Below are positions 61,342-64,000 of a DNA stretch of 64,000 nucleotides, piece by piece (position 1 is the stretch's first letter; every line of letters starts with the position of its first letter). The notes beneath the pieces were generated by a model. That model searched no databases, was not told where the DNA came from, and worked only from the letters and a program-made list of their open reading frames with translations. The DNA is from Sphingomonas sp. HITSZ_GF (GTDB lineage: Bacteria; Pseudomonadota; Alphaproteobacteria; Sphingomonadales; Sphingomonadaceae): NCBI RefSeq assembly GCF_029543155.1, contig NZ_JARQXA010000001.1, positions 372,001 to 436,000 on the forward strand, in the 5' to 3' direction. The position numbers were made by a program, and so were the translations under genes.

Positions 61342-61366
61342 GCTCGCCGAATCAACTCCGGCGAGC
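61342..61366. other. hairpin between the peroxiredoxin and the DUF883-like gene
   Basis: GCTCGCCG/CGGCGAGC, perfect 8-bp stem, 9-base loop, in the 88-base gap between the two minus-strand genes. It could end part of the peroxiredoxin transcripts. Confidence 0.45.
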
Positions 61367-61410
61367 CTCTCCCGGTTCCGTTACGCCTCCGTGTTTCCGG
61401 CGCGTTCAGC

Positions 61411-61893
61411 TCACAGCTTGCCGAGCAGATATTCGGCCGAGCTCACTTCGAACTGGCCCGGCGCCTCGACATTGAGCTGCTCGATCACGCCGTCGTTGAC
61501 CAGCATCGAGAAGCGCTGGCCGCGCGTGCCCATGCCGAACTTCGATCCGTCCATGGTCAGGCCCAGCGCCTTGGGGAAGTCGCCATTGCCGTCGGCGAGC
61601 ATCGTCACCTTGCCCTCGACGCCGCTGGCCTTGCCCCAGGCGCCCATCACGAACGCGTCGTTGACCGCGGTGCAGGCGATTTCGTCCACGCCCTTCGCCT
61701 TGATCTCGTCGGCCTTCTCGACAAAGCCCGGCAGGTGCTTGGCCGAGCAGGTGGGGGTGAAGGCACCCGGCACCGAGAAGAGCGCCACCTTCCGGCCGGC
61801 GAAATAATCGTCCGAGCTGATCTGCTCGGGGCCGCCCTCGGTCACCTTGACGAAATTGACGCTGGGGATGCGGTCGCCAACCTGGATGGTCAT
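61411..61893 (-). CDS. peroxiredoxin (Prx5/AhpE-like)
   Basis: A 160-residue thiol peroxidase. The peroxidatic Cys is in PGAFTPTCSAKHLPGF, the Prx5 signature; a second Cys (EIACTAVNDAFV) could serve as resolving residue, as in glutaredoxin-dependent forms. MLADGNGDFPKALGL follows. No signal peptide. The ATG giving MTIQVGDRIPSVNF is the family start. It protects from hydroperoxides; the reductant may be glutaredoxin. Confidence 0.9.
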   Translation of the reverse strand: MTIQVGDRIPSVNFVKVTEGGPEQISSDDYFAGRKVALFSVPGAFTPTCSAKHLPGFVEKADEIKAKGVDEIACTAVNDAFVMGAWGKASGVEGKVTMLADGNGDFPKALGLTMDGSKFGMGTRGQRFSMLVNDGVIEQLNVEAPGQFEVSSAEYLLGKL

Positions 61894-62000
61894 TCTTCTC
61901 TCCTCGGAAACTCGGGAAACGAGTCGCTGTCCCAATCGGCTTGTGCACGGCGATTTTCAAGCGTGGCGGAGCCGAAACGGTGCGGCTACGTTGATCGGTG

Positions 62001-62561
62001 ATGGACTCGACGCGCTTCCTCACCGGCCAGTTCCTTCTCGCCATGCCGGGCATCGGCGATCCCCGCTTCGAGCATGCGGTGATCGCGATGTGCGCGCACG
62101 ACGTGGAAGGCGCGCTGGGCATCGGCATCGGCGACACGATCGAGGGGCTGAGCTTCCACGACCTGCTCAGGCAGTTCGAGATCGATCCCGGCGTCGCGCC
62201 CGATCATCCGGTGCATTTCGGCGGCCCGGTCGAGCCGCGGCGCGGTTTCGTCCTCCACTCGCCCGATTGGGGCGGGCAGGACACGATCGATGTCGGCGGC
62301 CGCTGGGCGCTGTCGGGCACGGTCGATGTGCTGCGCGCGATCGCGGCGGGCACCGGCCCGTCCAAATATCTCGTCGCGCTTGGCTATGCCGGCTGGGGCG
62401 AGGGCCAGCTCGACGGCGAGATGGCGCGCCACGGCTGGTTCAACACCGATGGCACGCCCGATCTGATCTACGAAGTCGATGCCGGGGATCGCTGGGCAGT
62501 CGCCTTTGCCGGCGCGGGAATCGATCCCCGCCTGCTGGCGAACAGCGCGGGCACCGCCTGA
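62001..62561 (+). CDS. YqgE/AlgH family protein
   Basis: A 186-residue protein of a widely conserved family (UPF0301): FLTGQFLLAMPGIGDPRFEH, HAVIAMCAHDVEGALGI and the GYAGWGEGQLDGEMARHGWF motif are diagnostic. The molecular role is not clear; AlgH affects alginate synthesis in Pseudomonas. A GTG one codon earlier is an alternative start. Divergent from the peroxiredoxin gene (107 bases). Confidence 0.9.
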   Translation: MDSTRFLTGQFLLAMPGIGDPRFEHAVIAMCAHDVEGALGIGIGDTIEGLSFHDLLRQFEIDPGVAPDHPVHFGGPVEPRRGFVLHSPDWGGQDTIDVGGRWALSGTVDVLRAIAAGTGPSKYLVALGYAGWGEGQLDGEMARHGWFNTDGTPDLIYEVDAGDRWAVAFAGAGIDPRLLANSAGTA

Positions 62562-62568
62562 GCCGCGC

Positions 62569-63096
62569 TCAATGCGTCGTGTCGGCCGGCGGCGCCTCGT
62601 CGTCGCCGCGCACATACACTTTGCCGCCGCCTTCCAGCTTGATGCGCATCAGCGTGTCCTCGTGCGGCGAGCTGCAGAAGCTGCCCGTGGTGTTCACGTC
62701 CAGCTTCTCGCGCGTCTCGCGGTGGCGCAGCACGAAGCGCACCGGCAGGTTGCACATGTTCTTGCCGCCGGTCTTGAAGCGCAGCGTCGCCTTGGCCGGC
62801 TCCAGCGCGTCGGGCAGCTGGTTCTCGCTCCAGCGCGGGCTTTTGCCCGGGCTCGCGGAATCGACGTAGAAGCCGATCACATCATAGCCGGCGGTCTCGT
62901 TGATGATCACCATGCAGCCGAGCTTCCAGCAATTGGTCTTCACCCGCTCGGGCGAATTGCGGATCAGCGTGATCCAGCTCTTGGCATCGGCTTCGGGATT
63001 GCCGTGCTCGGGAATGATGCCCGCGCTGTCCTGCGCCGCGGCGGGCAGGGTGGGGGCGAGCGACAGGAGCAACGCGGACGCTACGAGCTTGAGCAT
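62569..63096 (-). CDS. periplasmic protein, function unknown
   Basis: A 175-residue exported protein. Signal peptide MLKLVASALLLSLAPTLPAAAQ. Five Cys: NCWKLGCMV, KNMCNLPV and GSFCSSPHED, plus paired beta segments, which suggest two disulfides in a beta-rich fold. It resembles invasion-associated or IalB-like small periplasmic proteins only loosely. GTREKL and KVYVRGDDE at the end are polar. The start is the ATG at the signal peptide. Confidence 0.6.
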   Translation of the reverse strand: MLKLVASALLLSLAPTLPAAAQDSAGIIPEHGNPEADAKSWITLIRNSPERVKTNCWKLGCMVIINETAGYDVIGFYVDSASPGKSPRWSENQLPDALEPAKATLRFKTGGKNMCNLPVRFVLRHRETREKLDVNTTGSFCSSPHEDTLMRIKLEGGGKVYVRGDDEAPPADTTH

Positions 63097-63201
63097 GGGA
63101 AAACTCGCGGTTGGGGGTGAGGACGATGCAATCCTGCTTCGGCCCGATCCTTTCGTCACGGGCCGAAACATGGGGTACCAAAGCTCCGCACCTGCCGCTG
63201 T

Positions 63202-63921
63202 CTAGTTCTCCGCCGAAGCCGTCGCAACCATCACGAATTCCGCCGATGCCGCGCGCCGTCTTTCACCGCTGAGCAGTTCCTCTGCCCACAACTCCACCCG
63301 TACGCGCTGCGAGCGGTTGCCGCGCATCGCCACGCGCGCCGCCAGCTCGATCATCTCGCCTTCCTGGATCGGCGTGGTGAAGTCGACGCGCTCGGATGCG
63401 GCCATCACCATCACTTTCCGCGTGTCGCGGGAGGAAGCGATGAAGGCCGCCTTGCCCAGCATCCGCAACGCCTCGCCGCCGAACAGCGTGCCGTAATGGT
63501 TGGTCTGGGGCGGGAACACCATGTCGGCCATCACCAGCACACCCTCGGGGTCCGGCTCCGGCAACGCGAGGGCGGGCAGCGGCCCACCCTCGCGCGCCAC
63601 CAGCGTGAAGCGGCCACGCGTACAAAGACGCCGCTCCCCGCTCAGCAGCGCCTCGGCGACCAGCTCGACCTCGACATCGAGCGAGCGGGTGCCGACGCGG
63701 ACCACCTTGCCCGTCGCCTCGATCAGTTCGCCCTTCAGCGCCGGGGCGGCGAAGTCGATCCGTTCGGAGGCGGCGGTGACGAAGGGCGCCCGGCCATGGC
63801 GCGAGGCGGCGAGGAACGCCACCTTGTCCATGTGCGCGAGCGCCACGCCGCCGAACAGCGTGCCGTGGTGGTTGGTGTCGCCCGGGAACACCATGTCGAT
63901 GAGGCGGACGACACCCGCCAT
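63202..63921 (-). CDS. acyl-CoA thioesterase with two hotdog domains
   Basis: A 239-residue protein of two tandem hotdog domains: MVFPGDTNHHGTLFGG (about 10-110) and MVFPPQTNHYGTLFGG (about 130-230). Each has the SERIDF/SERVDF segment and a RVELWAE-type end. It is a fused dimer of the YciA/BFIT acyl-CoA hydrolase type and should hydrolyse acyl-CoA in the cytoplasm. The ATG overlaps the upstream stop by one base (TGATG). Confidence 0.9.
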   Translation of the reverse strand: MAGVVRLIDMVFPGDTNHHGTLFGGVALAHMDKVAFLAASRHGRAPFVTAASERIDFAAPALKGELIEATGKVVRVGTRSLDVEVELVAEALLSGERRLCTRGRFTLVAREGGPLPALALPEPDPEGVLVMADMVFPPQTNHYGTLFGGEALRMLGKAAFIASSRDTRKVMVMAASERVDFTTPIQEGEMIELAARVAMRGNRSQRVRVELWAEELLSGERRRAASAEFVMVATASAEN

Positions 63922-64000
63922 CACGCCGGCTCCGCCACGCGGACGCGCAACTGGCGCGCCGCCGCGACCATCGCGTCGATCGCCGGCTTCACCTCTTCCC
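63921..64000 (-). CDS. 3' end of a gene that starts outside the window
   Basis: The last 25 codons of a minus-strand gene: EEVKPAIDAMVAAARQLRVR, then VAEPA and a stop. The end looks helical. Too short to name. It overlaps the thioesterase start by one base, so it lies in the same operon. Confidence 0.5.
   Translation of the reverse strand, partial: EEVKPAIDAMVAAARQLRVRVAEPA

Overview
The window reads as chromosomal DNA of an alphaproteobacterium, most likely a sphingomonad (Sphingomonas or a near relative). The grounds are the high G+C, the gene content, the ffh-rpsP-rimM order, the S16 protein with a long Ala/Glu tail, a psp locus of the alphaproteobacterial type, and many intergenic inverted repeats with CCCCGCGAAGGCGGGG or CCCCGGCGAAAGCCGGGG cores. 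The genus is inferred from content, not from a database search. No phage, transposase, plasmid, CRISPR array or tRNA gene was found. Most genes are housekeeping or envelope functions in short operons.

Layout. 1-1.7 kb: RNA ligase rtcB (minus) behind a strongly folded leader. 2-7.1 kb: a chemotaxis operon cheA-cheW-cheY-cheB-cheR. 7.1-9.5 kb: a peptidoglycan amidase, a small unknown gene, the RNase P RNA gene, a J-domain protein and a ferredoxin-like protein. 9.5-12.1 kb: a secreted beta-propeller protein and sufE. 12.2-17 kb: an expanded phage-shock locus, with pspF divergent from pspA-pspB-pspC and, downstream, seven further small membrane proteins, most of which share one C-terminal motif. 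17-25.5 kb: sodB, a CLC channel, yciB, ftsY, mtaB, a DUF924 gene and a GGDEF-EAL protein. 25.8-35.9 kb: ffh, rpsP, rimM, then trmD and rplS, with about 6.3 kb of unrelated genes between rimM and trmD (phosphoesterase, sulfatase, serine hydrolase, a GRDP-like/TIGR04222-like pair and a flavoprotein). 36-50.4 kb: a secreted protein with a threefold repeat, GNAT, DUF2383-type protein, a DPP-IV-type peptidase, two DUF418 paralogues, a patatin lipoprotein, asd and a chemoreceptor. 50.4-55.3 kb: a secreted protein built of exact 67-residue repeats, then emrB-emrA-marR. 55.4-64 kb: GFA protein, hydrolase, M2 peptidase, SIMPL protein, AMP nucleosidase, peroxiredoxin, YqgE and a tandem hotdog thioesterase.

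How the parts work together. The che operon makes a complete signalling core (kinase, coupling protein, response regulator, methylesterase, methyltransferase); a chemoreceptor lies alone at 46-48 kb and no flagellar genes are present. The psp locus has its own enhancer-binding activator and a well-formed sigma-54 promoter, so the small membrane proteins behind pspABC are probably induced with the envelope-stress response. The SRP genes ffh and ftsY are both here, 4 kb apart. emrAB is governed by the co-transcribed marR, whose operator sits inside its promoter.

The strongest candidates for undescribed biology are the psp-linked family of small membrane proteins (12.2-14.2 kb), the 67-residue repeat protein (50.4-52.1 kb), the structured rtcB leader, and the threefold-repeat secreted protein (36.1-37.6 kb).
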